This document shows, in pieces, positions 34,118 to 44,005 of a stretch of 54,711 nucleotides of DNA. The stretch is taken from contig CAIKMQ010000001.1 in assembly GCA_903828565.1 (NCBI GenBank), positions 1 through 54,711 on the forward strand, written 5' to 3'. Made by a program: the position numbers and the translations under genes. How positions within the stretch are numbered: the stretch's first letter is position 1; each line of letters begins with the position of its first letter. Below the pieces are notes generated by a model that saw only the letters and a list, made by a program, of their open reading frames with translations, searched no databases and had not been told where the DNA came from. This DNA is from an uncultured Leptolinea sp. (GTDB lineage: Bacteria > Chloroflexota > Anaerolineae > Anaerolineales > Anaerolineaceae).

Positions 34118-34990
34118 TCACTCGTACGTCACCTGGCCGGCCGTCAGCGTCATCTTTCGCCTGCGGTATGCCCAGCACATGTATGAGATCGTGACAAAGT
34201 AAGAGGCAGGCAGCCGGTACAGGCAAGTGATCCGGGTACCCAGGACGGTCGTCTTTCCGCCGAACCCCATCGGCCCGATCCCCATTTCATTCGCATCCTG
34301 TGTGAGCCGGCTTTCAAGTTGATTCAGGGTCTCATCCGGGTTCCGGCCATCCAGATCCCGCAGCAGCACTTCTTTGGAAGCAGCGTAGGCTGTATCGCGG
34401 TCACCGCCAATCGCCACGCCCAGAAAACCGGGGGCGCAGCCGTCCCCCTGTGCCCGGTGGACCGCATCCAGCACAGCTTTACGGACTCCATCCAGGTCGC
34501 GCGCGGCGTCCAAACTGGTATCCGGCAGGGAGTACTGCGCGCCGACATTCTCGCATCCGCCGCCTTTGAGCATCAGGTCGATGGTCAGTGTATCTTCTTT
34601 GATCGCAGTGTAATGGATCGTGGGAAAGGTGTCGTTCCCCAGGTTATTGCCGCTGTTCTTCCCCGTAAGTGAATGGACAGCATTTGGACGCAGGGTTGAT
34701 CGCTGAGTTGCCAGCTCCACGGCGCTGCGGATTTGCGCCGTGAGCGCACCCGTATCCATGCCGGATGGATAATGAACGAAAAAGATCGGTGTTCCTGTAT
34801 CCTGGCAGATGGGTGTGGAGTTTTTACGTGCCATGTCCACGTTGGCAAGGATAGTATCCATCGCAAGGCGGGCGGCTGAACCCGGCTCTTCGCGGTTGGC
34901 TGCTTCGCGCAGCCGTTTTTCAACACCAGCGGGGAGGTCGGTGCTTGTGAGGCGGATGAGCTCGCAGATTGCTTCTTTCAGATCCATCAT
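34118..34990 (-). CDS. Fumarate hydratase class I, alpha (N-terminal) subunit
   Basis: A 290-aa alpha subunit carrying the 4Fe-4S cluster: Cys62 in TPICQDTGTPIFF, then GGGCENVGAQYSLPD and GDGCAPGFLGVAIGGDR. It hydrates fumarate to malate reversibly with the beta subunit. The open frame extends upstream to 35116, but that part is a shadow of the malic enzyme gene; the start is set at the double ATG (34990/34987). It lies between malic enzyme (14-nt gap) and the beta subunit. Confidence 0.9.
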   Translation of the reverse strand: MMDLKEAICELIRLTSTDLPAGVEKRLREAANREEPGSAARLAMDTILANVDMARKNSTPICQDTGTPIFFVHYPSGMDTGALTAQIRSAVELATQRSTLRPNAVHSLTGKNSGNNLGNDTFPTIHYTAIKEDTLTIDLMLKGGGCENVGAQYSLPDTSLDAARDLDGVRKAVLDAVHRAQGDGCAPGFLGVAIGGDRDTAYAASKEVLLRDLDGRNPDETLNQLESRLTQDANEMGIGPMGFGGKTTVLGTRITCLYRLPASYFVTISYMCWAYRRRKMTLTAGQVTYE

Positions 34991-35004
34991 CAAGCTGATA
35001 CCCT

Positions 35005-36285
35005 TTAGCGCATGCGCAGGCGTTTCTCCAGGGTCTGTACATACTCGTCCAGGTCCAGCTGGATGCGGGCTGCACCGCTTTCCATGGCTGCTCTGGCGAC
35101 CGCCGGGGCTTCCCACAGGCAGACCCTTTTATCCAGTGGTTTTGGTACCACGTAATCGCGGCCGTATTCCAGGTGATCGAGTGCGTAAGCCTTCAACACC
35201 TCCGCGGGGACGGGTTCCTTCGCCAGCCGGGAAAGCGCATTACTGGCTGCTATTTTCATTTCGTCATTGATGGCTCTCGCGCGCACATCCAATGCGCCGC
35301 GGAAGATATAAGGGAAGCCCAGCAGATTATTCACCTGGTTGGGGTAGTCGGAACGGCCTGTGCCGATGATTGCGTCTGGCCTAGCCTGTTTCGCCAGTTC
35401 ATATTTGATCTCAGGGTCGGGGTTCGCCATGGCAAAGAGGATGGGGGATTGGCGCATCCGCGCAAGCATTTCACCGGTAACGATGTTGGCTGCCGAAAGA
35501 CCGATCAGCATATCCGCGCCTTCCAGGGTCTCAGCCAGGGATGCAGGGGATTCTCCCTGGGCGAAGGCTTCTTTTTCCGCGAACATTTCTTCTGTGCGGC
35601 CTTTATAAACCAGCCCTTTGATGTCGCACAGCCAAATGTTCTCCCGCGGCACCCCGATCTTTACCAGGTGACTGGCGGATGCCAGCGCGGCCGCGCCTGC
35701 GCCGGAGAAGACAAGTTTGATCTCATCTATTTTCTTGCCTGTGATTTCCAGCGCATTCAGCAGGGCCGCACCGAGAATGATGGCTGTTCCATGCTGGTCA
35801 TCATGGAAAACGGGAATATCCAGCAATGATTGCAGCTTTTTTTCAATGTAAAAACACTCGGGTGATCTGAAATCTTCCAGGTTGATGCCGCCGAAAGAAG
35901 CCCCGATAGCTGAGATCACATCTATTATCCGTTCAGTATCACGGGAATCTAGCTCTATGTCGATGCTGTCCAGATCCGCGAACTTTTTGAACAAGACGGC
36001 TTTGCCTTCCATCACCGGCTTACTGGCGAGCGATCCGCGGTCACCCAGGCCCAGGATGGCTGTGCCATTGGATATGACAGCCACGAGGTTCCCTTTATTG
36101 GTGTAATCGTAAGCAAGCTGCGGATCATTGGCAATTTCGAGAACCGGGTAAGCCACACCAGGGGTGTATGCCAGCCCCAGGTCCGTTTGTGTTTCCAGCG
36201 GCTTGGTGGGGATAATCTCCAGTTTGCCGGGTTTACCGTCCAGCTGATGGTATTGCAGGGCACTTTCTTTTGTAATGGCAGCCAT
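35005..36285 (-). CDS. Malic enzyme (NAD(P)-dependent, short form)
   Basis: Oxidative decarboxylation of malate to pyruvate; cytoplasmic. The 426-aa length is that of bacterial short malic enzymes without a phosphotransacetylase domain. Motifs: [12 protein letters not shown] (catalytic Tyr40), [19 protein letters not shown] (catalytic Lys), [27 protein letters not shown] and the Rossmann motif [13 protein letters not shown] (about 193-205), then [14 protein letters not shown] lies 7 nt before the ATG. First gene of a malic enzyme-fumarase operon linking fumarate to pyruvate. Confidence 0.95.
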   Translation of the reverse strand: MAAITKESALQYHQLDGKPGKLEIIPTKPLETQTDLGLAYTPGVAYPVLEIANDPQLAYDYTNKGNLVAVISNGTAILGLGDRGSLASKPVMEGKAVLFKKFADLDSIDIELDSRDTERIIDVISAIGASFGGINLEDFRSPECFYIEKKLQSLLDIPVFHDDQHGTAIILGAALLNALEITGKKIDEIKLVFSGAGAAALASASHLVKIGVPRENIWLCDIKGLVYKGRTEEMFAEKEAFAQGESPASLAETLEGADMLIGLSAANIVTGEMLARMRQSPILFAMANPDPEIKYELAKQARPDAIIGTGRSDYPNQVNNLLGFPYIFRGALDVRARAINDEMKIAASNALSRLAKEPVPAEVLKAYALDHLEYGRDYVVPKPLDKRVCLWEAPAVARAAMESGAARIQLDLDEYVQTLEKRLRMR

Positions 36286-36660
36286 TGGGTACTCCGTGGA
36301 TCGATATACTTGATAGAACAGTTATTATGAAGAAACTCTACGTTTATTAACTTCAACGAATAGTAGAAAGTAGAAAAACGTATTTCTTTTACAAAAACCA
36401 AGAGCTTGTGATCTTCCGGCACTTAAATCATGTTCGTATCAATTGTATCCACAATCGGAAGATCCGCCCCAGGATTTTTCGGGTTTTTATCGTAAGGTAA
36501 GCTGCGGTTATTAGGAGCTATCTGGAAAGATCAGCGATTGGGATCTCTTCTAATATTCCCTATTTACACCCACAGGGGATAAATCCAGCTGATTTGAATA
36601 CGAAAAATCACATGTTTGGATTTCCACTGGCAGATCCCTAATTCATTGCATCATGAAAGA
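36286..36660. other. Intergenic region with a long inverted repeat
   Basis: This 375-bp AT-rich gap holds no convincing gene. An inverted repeat GATCTTCCG (36410-36418) / CGGAAGATC (36456-36464) encloses a smaller hairpin ATTGT/ACAAT (36442-36455) abutting its right arm. It may terminate the kinase gene or form part of the malic-enzyme control region. No T-run follows closely on either strand, so its role is open. Confidence 0.4.
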
Positions 36661-37983
36661 CTACCCTGAGGATCCCAACGGCAGGGTGATAATAAAGCGA
36701 CTTCCTTTACCCGGTTCGCTTTCAATGGAGATTTGCCCTTCCAATAGGCCAATCAATTGCCATACTATTGCCAGGCTCAGCCCGGTTCCTTCATACTGCC
36801 GGGATAGTCTTGCATCCACTTGCGTGAAGGGTTGGAAGATTCGGCTTTGATTCTCGACGGCAATACCGATTCCTGTATCCCAGACCGTGATGTTGATCCG
36901 CTTCGTAATTGGATCAGCATGAGACTTAATCCCAAGTTCACCGCCCTCTCCGGTGAACTTACTGGCATTCTTTAAAAGGATGTGCAGGATCTTGCTCAGG
37001 GATTTTTCATCGACTGTTATTATCAGCCCCGATGGATCGGCATGATACTTTGCTTGTTGGTGTTTTTTGAGAGCGACAGGTTCTATGGCATGCAAGGCAT
37101 CTTCACAGATGCTATCCAGGGAGCACTTCCTGGGAGCCATCTCTATGGAACGGCTCAATAATAAGGTGTAGTCGATCACGTCATTGATCAAGCTGAGCAA
37201 TCGCTGACTGTTGGCTTCGATATTCAGCAAGGCATTCAGCTGTCTCTCCGTCAACCCGCCGTACCCTGGCATTTGAAGAGCCTCAGTCAAACCGAGGATG
37301 CCGGATAATGGCGTGCGTAATTCGTGAGTGATCATTCTGAGGAATTCGTCTTTCGTTTGAAGAGCGGTTTGCAGGTCAGCAGTCCGTTCCTGGACGAGTT
37401 TTTCAAGGAGATTGTTGGATTCAGCCAGGACCTGTTCAGCTTTTTTTCTGGGTGTAATATCGAGTATGATCAGCCTGCATTCCTGCCCATTGGGCATGGA
37501 TTGCGCATTGACCTCGCAGATAAGCGCTTTTCGATCCTTCCTCACAAGGGTTAATTCTGTCATCACCCGGGAAGCGCTATTGAAAATATCTGCCAGGAAA
37601 GTCTTAAAACCAGAGCGGGATTCAGGGGATAGAAAATTCCCAAAGTTCGTATTAAGCAGGTAACTACGCTCCATGTTCAACAGGGTGGCGCCGTGTAGAT
37701 TGACACGCATAATCCTGCCTTCTGTTGAAAGATTAAAATAACCCAACGGGGCAAATTCATACAAGTCGGTGTACTGAGCCAGCAGGTCTTCCAACTTCCC
37801 CCGGGTTTGGATCAACTCGTCATTTTGTAGTTCGAGTTCGATCTGGTGAACTTCCAACTCGTGTACCAGGCGTTTAAGATCGACATCGAAAGGCGGTCCT
37901 TGCTCCTTCTTTTTTGGTCGATTGTAGAGCAATTCTGCGCGAGCCCGAAGCGCGGCATCCCCGGGTTGATCTTTCTTTTTCAT
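36661..37983 (-). CDS. PAS-domain sensor histidine kinase
   Basis: A 440-aa soluble kinase: an N-terminal helical region (VHELEVHQIELELQNDEL, common before PAS in such kinases), PAS/PAC (about 72-182), coiled coil (185-210), HisKA with His220 in FLRMITHELRTPLSG, and an HATPase_c domain with LLKNASKF (N box), VWDTGIGI, YEGTGLSLAI and GKGSRFIITLPL. No transmembrane segment. AAGGAGG precedes the ATG. It lies 38 nt downstream of a CheB-CheR-PAS gene, and the pair resembles a split form of the CheB/CheR/PAS/kinase hybrids found elsewhere. No receiver domain is encoded next to it. Confidence 0.9.
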   Translation of the reverse strand: MKKKDQPGDAALRARAELLYNRPKKKEQGPPFDVDLKRLVHELEVHQIELELQNDELIQTRGKLEDLLAQYTDLYEFAPLGYFNLSTEGRIMRVNLHGATLLNMERSYLLNTNFGNFLSPESRSGFKTFLADIFNSASRVMTELTLVRKDRKALICEVNAQSMPNGQECRLIILDITPRKKAEQVLAESNNLLEKLVQERTADLQTALQTKDEFLRMITHELRTPLSGILGLTEALQMPGYGGLTERQLNALLNIEANSQRLLSLINDVIDYTLLLSRSIEMAPRKCSLDSICEDALHAIEPVALKKHQQAKYHADPSGLIITVDEKSLSKILHILLKNASKFTGEGGELGIKSHADPITKRINITVWDTGIGIAVENQSRIFQPFTQVDARLSRQYEGTGLSLAIVWQLIGLLEGQISIESEPGKGSRFIITLPLGSSG

Positions 37984-38021
37984 TTGCGCCTCCTTTACCT
38001 TGGTCCTAAGAAACTGGCCAA

Positions 38022-41012
38022 TTATTGGGTGATCTGTTCAAAAACCAGGCATATACGCTGCCCGTTATCATTGGGCCGATAAATGTTACATGTGAAACGT
38101 TGCCCGCCGGGGGCAAGCTGGATCTCGATCTTTTCAAGAACCCCTGTCGTCGCGACACGACTGCAGGTTTCTGTCCAATTATTCTCCCAACCTGGCCAAA
38201 TATCTTTCATGCCTTTGCCGATTATTTCTTCCTGCTGCATGGGAAGGATCTGTCTGAAAGCATCATTGGCGAAGATAATCTGATCCTGAGTATGTATACC
38301 CTCACCGTTGTATATGGATCTCAGCAGGACGAAAGCGTTCGCCATGTGGTTGATGATCTCTTTGATCCCCCGCTCACTTTCGATCAGCTCACTTTCCAGA
38401 AGTTTGGATTTTGTAATTTCCATAAATGTGATCACCACACCGTCAATGCGGTTTTCGATCGTACGGTACGGCATAATACGCACTGTGAACCAGCGGCCAT
38501 CTTGAGAAGGAACATTCTTTTCGACAAAGATCAATGTTCTCAGAACTTCCCGCACATCTCCCACCAGCTCCGGGTATATGAGAACGGAGGAGATATCTGT
38601 GATCGGTCGGCCGGTATCCCCCGGGATCAGCTTAATGATCTTAGTAGCCTGGTCAGTGAAGCGGCGGATCTTGAGTTTTTCATCCAGGAAAAGGGTGGCG
38701 ATATCCGTGCTGTTCAACAGGTTCTTCATGTCGTTGTTCGCGCGTGAAAGGTCATCCAGTTTGGATTGCAGTTCATTGTTCACAGTCTGCAATTCTTCGT
38801 TCATTGACTGCATCTCTTCTTTGGATGTTGTCAACTCCTCATTGGTGCTCTGCAATTCTTCGTTAGTAGAATGGAGTTCCTCATTGGATGCTTTTAATTC
38901 TTCCTGTGATGTCAGCATCATTTCACGCGTCGAGCGCAATTCATCTTTCGCTATTTGCAGGTCATGCTCGAGCTTTTCCACCCTCTTGGAGCCGGCAATA
39001 GCCTTGCCAGTTTTTGCAGGCAGGCTGGAAGAAACTTTACGGTTTTCGTTAAAAACAATCAGTACCGCGCCATTCAGGTCATCCATCTCGCCCTGAGGCT
39101 GGATGATCAGATCAAAATTTGTGTCGCTGCCACTCGAACTGATCACCAGGTCCGGGCAGGTAACCGTTTCTTTCTGGCGGACTGCCTTTTGAAATGCGGA
39201 CGCCAGTTCATAGCGCAGGGTATCGTGAACCATCGCGAAGATATTCCATGACACCTTGCCAACCGGTAGTTCAAGAAATTTTCCGGTATGCCCGCTGACG
39301 AATAATATGTCGCCATCCACATTCACCAGAACTGCTGCGGGTGTGAACTTTGTTAGTAGTAACTGATCCATGATTGCATGGATATTATTGTTGCCCTGGG
39401 GTGTATTGGATAGTGGCATCGCGATATCCTTGTCATTTTTATTAGAATAATAGGCTGAAGCGGGGAAATCGATCTGGGTGATCTTCACATTTTGCGGAAG
39501 CCGGTGATAGATGCGGTTCCTTCCTTCCAGAGGAATGAAAAGGTCACTATAGTTTCCTACGGTTTCGGCTGTCCCCAGGAAAAGAAAAGAATCAGGAACC
39601 AGGCAGTAAAAGAATAATGGCACCAGTTTCTTTTGCAGATCTGCTGACAGGTAGATCATCAGGTTGCGGCAGATGATCAAATCCAGGCGGGTGAACGGGG
39701 GATCCATTATGACGTCCTGGGTGGCAAAGACAATCATGTCGCGGATCTCTTTCCTGATGCGGTAACCCGTTTCCTCCTGGATGAAATACTTCTGCAATCT
39801 TTCGGGAGTGATATCCGCAACAATATTCAACGGAAAGAAACCCTGGCGAGCTTTATTGATGCCATCCGCAGAGAGATCGGTAGCAAAGATCTGCATGGAG
39901 TAAACTGGGTCAGGTTTTTCCCTGGCTAACAACTCCAGAAATACAATCGCCAGCGAGTAAGCCTCTTCGCCAGTGGAGCAGCCGGGGATCCAAACCCGGA
40001 AAGATTTCCCCTTGGGATTCGCCGTAATCAATGCCGGAAGTACTTCTTGCTGTAATTGCTCCCACGCGGCCGTGTCACGGAAGAAACTGGTGACACCGAT
40101 GAGCAATTCCCTGAAGAGCAGATCGATTTCTTCAGGGTTTTCCTGCAGGAACCCGATGTAACTGGAGAGTTTCTCTATATGGTGCAGGCTCATGCGGCGC
40201 TCAACCCGCCGGTAAATGGTGGATTTCTTATACTGCGAGAAATCATGTTTGCTTCGAGCTCTGAGCAAAATAAAGATCTTCTCCAACCCATTGCTATCCC
40301 TGATTTCACGTTGCGGGAGCATGCCGGAGAAATTGGAGAAGTGGTGGGTATAATCCAGGATCTTTTTTGGCAATTCATCCACCGGGGCGATGATATCGGC
40401 CAGGCCGGTTTCGATTGCGCTCATTGGCATCCCGTTGAATTTAGCTGTTTCGGGGTCCTGAACGAAGACCGCACCGGCATTCTCTTTGATCGCCTTGATA
40501 CCGAGTGTTCCATCAGATCCCATGCCGGTTAATATCACACCGATACTTAATTCTCTAAGATCATCTGCCAGGCTGCGAAAGAAGAAATCGATCGGTAGAC
40601 GGAAGCCGCGCGATGCAACAGGCGGGCTCAGATGCAGCACTCCGTGCAGGATGGAAAGGTCCTTGTTAGGGGGAATTACATAGATGTAATTAGGTTCGAC
40701 CCTCATCCGGTCTGTGATCTGCACGACATTCAAGAAAGTGGACCGCTGTAGGATCTCCGCCAGGATTCCTTTTTGTGTGGGATCCATATGCTGAACGATG
40801 ACGAAAGCAATGCCAGGTGCGTCTTTGATGCTGCGAAAGAAAACTTCCAGCGCTTCCAGCCCGCCAGCAGAAGCTCCGATACCCACAATCCGGATGGTTG
40901 AGGAATTGTCGTTGTATTCGACTTCGGATTCCTGGGGAATGGACGAGGAAGGTTGATCCTTAACCGGGAAGGCTTTTTCTGAACCAGATACGCGTTCGGC
41001 TCTCGATTTCAT
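38022..41012 (-). CDS. CheB-CheR-PAS hybrid signalling protein
   Basis: A 996-aa fusion. The CheB methylesterase domain (about 40-225) has catalytic Ser48 (GASAGG), His75 (VQHMDP) and Asp167 (GMGSDG). The CheR methyltransferase domain (about 245-510) has YRRVERRM, LLIGVTSFFRD and the AdoMet site WIPGCSTGEEAYSLA. A long coiled coil (about 660-750) repeats (S/T)NEEL-type units, followed by two PAS domains (about 755-870 and 885-996). It would add and remove methyl groups on receptor-like glutamates, but no chemoreceptor or flagellar gene is visible. It lacks the usual C-terminal kinase, which is encoded separately next door. Confidence 0.9.
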   Translation of the reverse strand: MKSRAERVSGSEKAFPVKDQPSSSIPQESEVEYNDNSSTIRIVGIGASAGGLEALEVFFRSIKDAPGIAFVIVQHMDPTQKGILAEILQRSTFLNVVQITDRMRVEPNYIYVIPPNKDLSILHGVLHLSPPVASRGFRLPIDFFFRSLADDLRELSIGVILTGMGSDGTLGIKAIKENAGAVFVQDPETAKFNGMPMSAIETGLADIIAPVDELPKKILDYTHHFSNFSGMLPQREIRDSNGLEKIFILLRARSKHDFSQYKKSTIYRRVERRMSLHHIEKLSSYIGFLQENPEEIDLLFRELLIGVTSFFRDTAAWEQLQQEVLPALITANPKGKSFRVWIPGCSTGEEAYSLAIVFLELLAREKPDPVYSMQIFATDLSADGINKARQGFFPLNIVADITPERLQKYFIQEETGYRIRKEIRDMIVFATQDVIMDPPFTRLDLIICRNLMIYLSADLQKKLVPLFFYCLVPDSFLFLGTAETVGNYSDLFIPLEGRNRIYHRLPQNVKITQIDFPASAYYSNKNDKDIAMPLSNTPQGNNNIHAIMDQLLLTKFTPAAVLVNVDGDILFVSGHTGKFLELPVGKVSWNIFAMVHDTLRYELASAFQKAVRQKETVTCPDLVISSSGSDTNFDLIIQPQGEMDDLNGAVLIVFNENRKVSSSLPAKTGKAIAGSKRVEKLEHDLQIAKDELRSTREMMLTSQEELKASNEELHSTNEELQSTNEELTTSKEEMQSMNEELQTVNNELQSKLDDLSRANNDMKNLLNSTDIATLFLDEKLKIRRFTDQATKIIKLIPGDTGRPITDISSVLIYPELVGDVREVLRTLIFVEKNVPSQDGRWFTVRIMPYRTIENRIDGVVITFMEITKSKLLESELIESERGIKEIINHMANAFVLLRSIYNGEGIHTQDQIIFANDAFRQILPMQQEEIIGKGMKDIWPGWENNWTETCSRVATTGVLEKIEIQLAPGGQRFTCNIYRPNDNGQRICLVFEQITQ

Positions 41013-41226
41013 TTTTGATTCTCTATCATTTAACTACTCTCCCGGATGAAAAACCAACCATGCTAACATTAAAGTGAACCATACTCCCCTGAGAGTATTC
41101 TGCCTCCTACAATTAATAATACTGCAAAACAGATATATTTGTTTAGTTATAATTAATCCCGAGGACACTTATTTACATACGCAATACCGTTGATGGGTGA
41201 GAATATCAAGAGAAGCCGATGAGATC
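41013..41226. promoter_or_regulatory. Divergent promoter region with candidate operator
   Basis: AT-rich gap between the divergent CheB-CheR and histidine-kinase genes. A palindrome ATACTC (41081-41086) / GAGTAT (41093-41098) could bind a regulator. A TATAAT at about 41146-41151 on the plus strand is a possible -10 for the kinase gene, without a clear -35. Confidence 0.35.
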
Positions 41227-43956
41227 ATGAATGAATTTATAAAAGATTTTCTGTTGTATTGCTTTCCTGTGATACTGGCAATTCCTTTATCCCTTGCGAA
41301 TGCCATCAGTACCTGGCAGCGTAGAAAAATGCCAGGTTCAGCCACCTTCTCCTTGCTGATGTCAAACATTGCACTATGGTCAATAACCACTCTGCTTTTG
41401 GAATTAAGTAACTCGGCGTCAACAGCGCTTTTTTGGTATAAACTACGATACTTAAGTATCGCTACGGTTCCGGTTCAGGTACTTGTCTTTGGATTGCAAT
41501 TCTCAGGGTGGGATCGTAAAGTAAAGACCTGGCAAAAATGGATGCTTTTCTTGATACCTTTCATTTCCCAGGTTTTTATCTGGATCTTTCCGGATCTTTT
41601 TATTGAGAGTATTACCTTCCAGCAGAACGGTTTTCTCATGCTGATTGCTAGTGATACGACAGGGCCGTGGTTTCCGATCCACTTTCTTGCATCAGTGATA
41701 TCAACCATTGTAGGAATTTCGATCATCATCGTTTCCGGCCTTCAATCTGCCCATGTTCGCCGTTGGCAGGCTTTCATTCTGGTGGGTGGGGGTATTCCAT
41801 TGATTTTCATCTCGATGATCATGGCGACGTTTGTGAACCCGACTTTCGCCCTTCTCACACCGGTAGGATTTCTTTTTGCGGGATTACTATATTACTGGGT
41901 TCTTTTCAAGATGAGTTTATTTGATATGCAATCCATATCCCGCATTCTTCTGGTGGACCTTATGTCAGAAGGTGTTGTGGTCTTAGATTCTACAAACCGG
42001 GTCGTTGATATCAACCCTTCCGGGGCTGTGATCCTTGGGAAAAGACCATGGGAAATAATAGGTCAGCAACTCAAGAATGTTTTACCTCAATTGTTTGATG
42101 CATTTCAGTTGTCTTTGTCTTCGAAAAAAGAAGAGGAAGTTGAAATCTCAGGTTTTGAAAAGGATCGTTCCTGGTTTGTGATTAAAGCTAGCGAGGTAAC
42201 CACCGGAGCGGGAAAACCAGGTGGATCGATCTTGATCTTGACGGATATCAGTACTCAGAAATCAGTACAAGAAGAATTGAAGCAATTAAACATCAACCTG
42301 GAGGATCTTGTTTGTCAACGTACCAAAGCACTTGAAAAGCGAGCTCGACAACTTGAGGTGATCAGTCAGGTGTCATCCTCTTTCCGACAGGCTGAATCCG
42401 CAGATAGCTTGTTTCAGATTCTTATCCATGAGGTCATGCAGATAGTTCCTGCCGATGGAGCAGCGGTTTTTTCTTTGCAAGGGGATCATTTTACACTCAG
42501 GGTTCAAAAGGGAGCTCTGTCTTCATCATTAATAACTGGATTTTCCATTCCCCAAAAACATTTGTCTCCATTCCTAACTGATTTAAGTTATCCACAACTC
42601 ATTTCAGCGGAACAATTCTTTAAAGAATTACAAGCCCTGGATATTCCTCCTTTGTCGAAATCTGGCAATATCGTCATTGTCCCGTTGATTTCCAATGGTA
42701 AATGGCTGGGTTTCCTGACGATCGGTTATTTGACATCTCAAGTATTGACAACAGAAGATTTCCAGGTTTTGCAAGCGATTTCAGAAATAGTTGTCATTGC
42801 GCTGAATAGAATTAATCTCAATACAAGAATGCTTGAGATGGCTCAAGAGCGAAGGCTTAAGCTGGCAATATTGTATGAGATCTCTTCTATAGCTAACCAA
42901 CAACAACAGCCAGAGCTTTTCCTGGATTTGATCCTTAACTCAGTATTGCATTTAAGGGGAGTTTTCGCTGTCCTCGTTTCTTTGCTGGATGCTGATCTGC
43001 GATTATGGGAGGTAAGTTCTGTAGGCAGAGAAACTCGATATGTCGATAACTTAAGGAACCAACTGGATCATAAAAAGCTCAATGCGAAAATTGTTAAAAC
43101 TAAAAAGGTCCAAAGATTAGAAGAAAAAGGGGCAGCTGGGCACCTCTCAATAGCAGCGATGGAAGTGATCGGTTTCCCGATTACAAAACAGGGAATTGTG
43201 TATGGAACACTCTGTGTTCTATCGGAAATGGATACATATAATTCAGATGAGGATACTGAACTTTTGGTCGCGATTACGGATCAGATTGGTATCGCGGTTG
43301 AAAACGCAAAATTAAAAGACCAGGCGGAGAATGTATTAGTGCTCGCTGAAAGGCAGCGCCTGGCCCGTGAACTGCATGATTCGGTCACCCAGTCATTATA
43401 TGGGTCTGTACTGATCGCAAAATCAGCCTTACATTCATTCAAGAATGGCGACAATCAGAGCTCTGAGCAAGCATTAACCAGGATCGTAGATATTTCTGAA
43501 AAAGTGCTCAAAGAAATGCGATTACTCATCTATGATCTTCAACCACTAGACCTGGATACTTTTGGATTCCAGGAAGCAATTCGCCAGAGACTAGAGTATG
43601 TTATGAAACGTTTAGATATTGAAACATATTTTATATGCCCGTCCGACCTTCAACTCTCAGGCAAATTGGCATTGAATCTATATCGCATAATCCAAGAGGG
43701 ATTAAATAATACGATCAAACATTCACATGCGACCCGGGTAAACGTTGAGCTTTCATCGGACAACGGCATGATCCGTCTGATGATCATTGATAATGGTATC
43801 GGGTTCAATGTTCAATCCAATGAAAACCGGAATGGCTTTGGTCTTTCTGGAATACGTGAAAGGGTAAAAGAACTTAACGGATCCATTAACATCAATTCAC
43901 AACCTGGTACTGGAACGAAAATAACAGTTGAATGTTCGGGTCAACCACCGGTATAA
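41227..43956 (+). CDS. Membrane sensor histidine kinase, 7TM-PAS-GAF-GAF-HisKA_3
   Basis: A kinase of about 909 aa. The N-terminus has seven hydrophobic helices (about 1-230), like the histidine-kinase 7TM N-terminal domain (LFWYKLRYLSIATVPVQ). Then follow PAS (about 245-360), two GAF-like domains (about 390-530 and 550-705), and HisKA_3 with His717 in ARELHDSVTQSLYGSV. The HATPase has LYRIIQEGLNNTIKHSHA and NGFGLSGIRERVKEL. NarL-family regulators are the usual partners, and one is encoded 49 nt downstream. ATG at 41227 is preferred; GTG at 41197 is in frame. Codon use is more AT-rich than in the left part of the window. Confidence 0.9.
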   Translation: MNEFIKDFLLYCFPVILAIPLSLANAISTWQRRKMPGSATFSLLMSNIALWSITTLLLELSNSASTALFWYKLRYLSIATVPVQVLVFGLQFSGWDRKVKTWQKWMLFLIPFISQVFIWIFPDLFIESITFQQNGFLMLIASDTTGPWFPIHFLASVISTIVGISIIIVSGLQSAHVRRWQAFILVGGGIPLIFISMIMATFVNPTFALLTPVGFLFAGLLYYWVLFKMSLFDMQSISRILLVDLMSEGVVVLDSTNRVVDINPSGAVILGKRPWEIIGQQLKNVLPQLFDAFQLSLSSKKEEEVEISGFEKDRSWFVIKASEVTTGAGKPGGSILILTDISTQKSVQEELKQLNINLEDLVCQRTKALEKRARQLEVISQVSSSFRQAESADSLFQILIHEVMQIVPADGAAVFSLQGDHFTLRVQKGALSSSLITGFSIPQKHLSPFLTDLSYPQLISAEQFFKELQALDIPPLSKSGNIVIVPLISNGKWLGFLTIGYLTSQVLTTEDFQVLQAISEIVVIALNRINLNTRMLEMAQERRLKLAILYEISSIANQQQQPELFLDLILNSVLHLRGVFAVLVSLLDADLRLWEVSSVGRETRYVDNLRNQLDHKKLNAKIVKTKKVQRLEEKGAAGHLSIAAMEVIGFPITKQGIVYGTLCVLSEMDTYNSDEDTELLVAITDQIGIAVENAKLKDQAENVLVLAERQRLARELHDSVTQSLYGSVLIAKSALHSFKNGDNQSSEQALTRIVDISEKVLKEMRLLIYDLQPLDLDTFGFQEAIRQRLEYVMKRLDIETYFICPSDLQLSGKLALNLYRIIQEGLNNTIKHSHATRVNVELSSDNGMIRLMIIDNGIGFNVQSNENRNGFGLSGIRERVKELNGSININSQPGTGTKITVECSGQPPV

Positions 43957-44005
43957 TAAATGAATACAATGAGGGATCAGTCTTCCTGAGCGGTGAACAT
44001 TTGCG

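Noticed and set aside
33535-34194. 219-codon plus-strand frame opposite the fumarase beta gene
   Set aside because: Antisense shadow; the minus strand encodes a complete fumarase subunit.
34991-35116. Longer fumarase alpha start at 35116
   Set aside because: The extra residues (Gly/Pro/His-rich) overlap the malic enzyme end and are not part of the family; the double ATG at 34990/34987 fits.
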